From Verrucomicrobiales bacterium (lineage in GTDB: Bacteria; Verrucomicrobiota; Verrucomicrobiia; Limisphaerales; J093): a DNA stretch of 64,000 nt. Each line of letters opens with the position of its first letter. Position 1 is the first letter of the stretch. A program made the translations under genes and the position numbers. The stretch is from the NCBI GenBank assembly GCA_024233215.1, contig JACKPW010000002.1, forward strand, positions 372,001-436,000, written 5' to 3'. The notes under the pieces are model-generated. The model saw only the letters and a list, made by a program, of their open reading frames with translations, did not search any database and was not told where the DNA came from. This document shows, in pieces, positions 63,267 through 64,000 of this stretch.

Positions 63267-64000
63267 TGACTCGAACCTCCGTCATGCTGGAGCGCCTGAA
63301 ACGACGGGTGCTGCGTCAGGGAGCCCACGCGCTCCGAATCCTGCTGGCCGCCTGGCTGGCCAGTCCCGTGGGCCTCCTCGCCGGTGATTTGCGGATCACC
63401 GAGGTGATGGTGGGGGCGGATGGCACGGTGCGGGTGACGCACGACCGCGAGGCGGGTTCCTACTATGTGCTGAAGCGGGGCGAGGACGTGACGGCCATCC
63501 AGAGCGCCGTGGGCGTGGTGGGGGAGGGGGCCGGGCCGAACACGTTTCAATACCACCCGCCGGCCGGCAGCGATCACGAGTTTTTCGTGGTTGAGCAGGT
63601 CCCGGTGGGCGCTCCGTTGGATTCCGACGGGGATGGCATTGACGACCTCTACGAACTGGCGCGGCCGGACTTCCTGGATCCGACGAATCCCAACGATGCC
63701 GCGCTCGACTATGACGGGGACGGCAAGACGAACAAGGAAGAGTACGATGATGGCACCGATCCGGCCTCCGGGGCGGCCCTGACGACGCTTGTCTCGGATC
63801 CGGCAAACGGGGAAACCGGGATCGCGGTGACGCGCGAGACAGTGCTGATGTTCTCCCGGCCGCTGGCTGCGGACGCCACGATTGATGTGAATCGCCTGCA
63901 TGCGACGTTTGGCGGCCAGCGGATCTTGTCGCGGGTGGAGCTGTCCGGGGATCGGCGGACGGCAAGCCTGTTCTACCTGGAACCGTTGCCGGGCGGGGCC
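63267..64000 (+). CDS. N-terminal part of a large secreted protein with Ca-binding and Ig-like domains
   Basis: The first 244 residues of a protein that runs off the window. A signal-like hydrophobic stretch (LRILLAAWLASPVGLLA) lies at about 23-39, after a basic leader. LDSDGDGIDDLYELARPDFLDPTNPNDAALDYDGDGKTNKEEYDDGTDP (about 114-162) is a type-3-repeat calcium-binding region. VSDPANGETGIAVTRETVLMFSRPL (about 174) begins a bacterial Ig-like domain of the SbsA type. The family is probably one of the large surface or adhesin proteins of Verrucomicrobia. The ATG at 63267 is preferred; a GTG at 63261 and an ATG at 63282 are alternatives. Confidence 0.78.

Overview
The window is high-GC DNA, most likely from a verrucomicrobium of the Limisphaerales/Pedosphaerales type. 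That placement is an inference. It rests on an arylsulfatase, a GH78 rhamnosidase, a PEP-CTERM protein, a prepilin-like protein with the GFTLVELLVVIAIIALLAGLLLPAL type of N-terminus, a giant multi-heme 'planctomycete-type' cytochrome protein, paired CotH proteins, very large secreted PKD/LamG proteins, and many small intergenic repeats. No rRNA or tRNA gene was recognised.

Layout. 1-9.6 kb: a partial sulfatase, a 1428-residue secreted calcium-binding protein, an overlapping pair (URO-D-type methyltransferase and Gfo/Idh/MocA oxidoreductase), a low-molecular-weight tyrosine phosphatase, and a VapBC-like toxin-antitoxin pair. 9.7-19.5 kb: a five-heme LamG/beta-propeller protein, a PEP-CTERM protein with its own promoter and terminator, a LytS/LytTR two-component pair with overlapping genes, and a small membrane protein overlapping a prepilin-like gene. 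19.5-22.2 kb: a decayed zone holding a frameshifted histidine kinase and an IS1634-type transposase remnant. 22.2-28.9 kb: DUF4956, a VTC-domain polyphosphate polymerase and two CotH proteins, probably one functional group. 29-40.6 kb: a 1952-residue PKD/FG-GAP/LamG protein, a GH78 rhamnosidase divergent from an esterase-like hydrolase, a flavodoxin and an SMP-30 lactonase. 41-50 kb: a divergent membrane pyrophosphatase, chorismate synthase, an unknown alpha/beta-hydrolase-like protein, an O-methyltransferase and an exported amidase. 50-58 kb: a membrane protein, an orphan DUF6805 fragment, an amidohydrolase fused to a CBM9-like domain, and an exported CobN-like chelatase with a DUF2149 partner. 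58.5-64 kb: a DUF3883 nuclease-like protein, a Tat-exported TIM-barrel-like protein, a lipoprotein, an antitoxin with an amputated toxin, a metallophosphoesterase, a DUF6580 membrane protein and the start of another large secreted protein.

The most interesting features are three. The CobN-like/DUF2149 pair looks like a periplasmic tetrapyrrole chelatase or dechelatase (HmuS-like) but has no ExbB/TolQ gene next to it. A family of 75-215 bp elements with terminal inverted repeats sits directly after stop codons throughout the window. The polyphosphate polymerase/DUF4956/CotH cluster is preceded by a Pho-box-like direct repeat.
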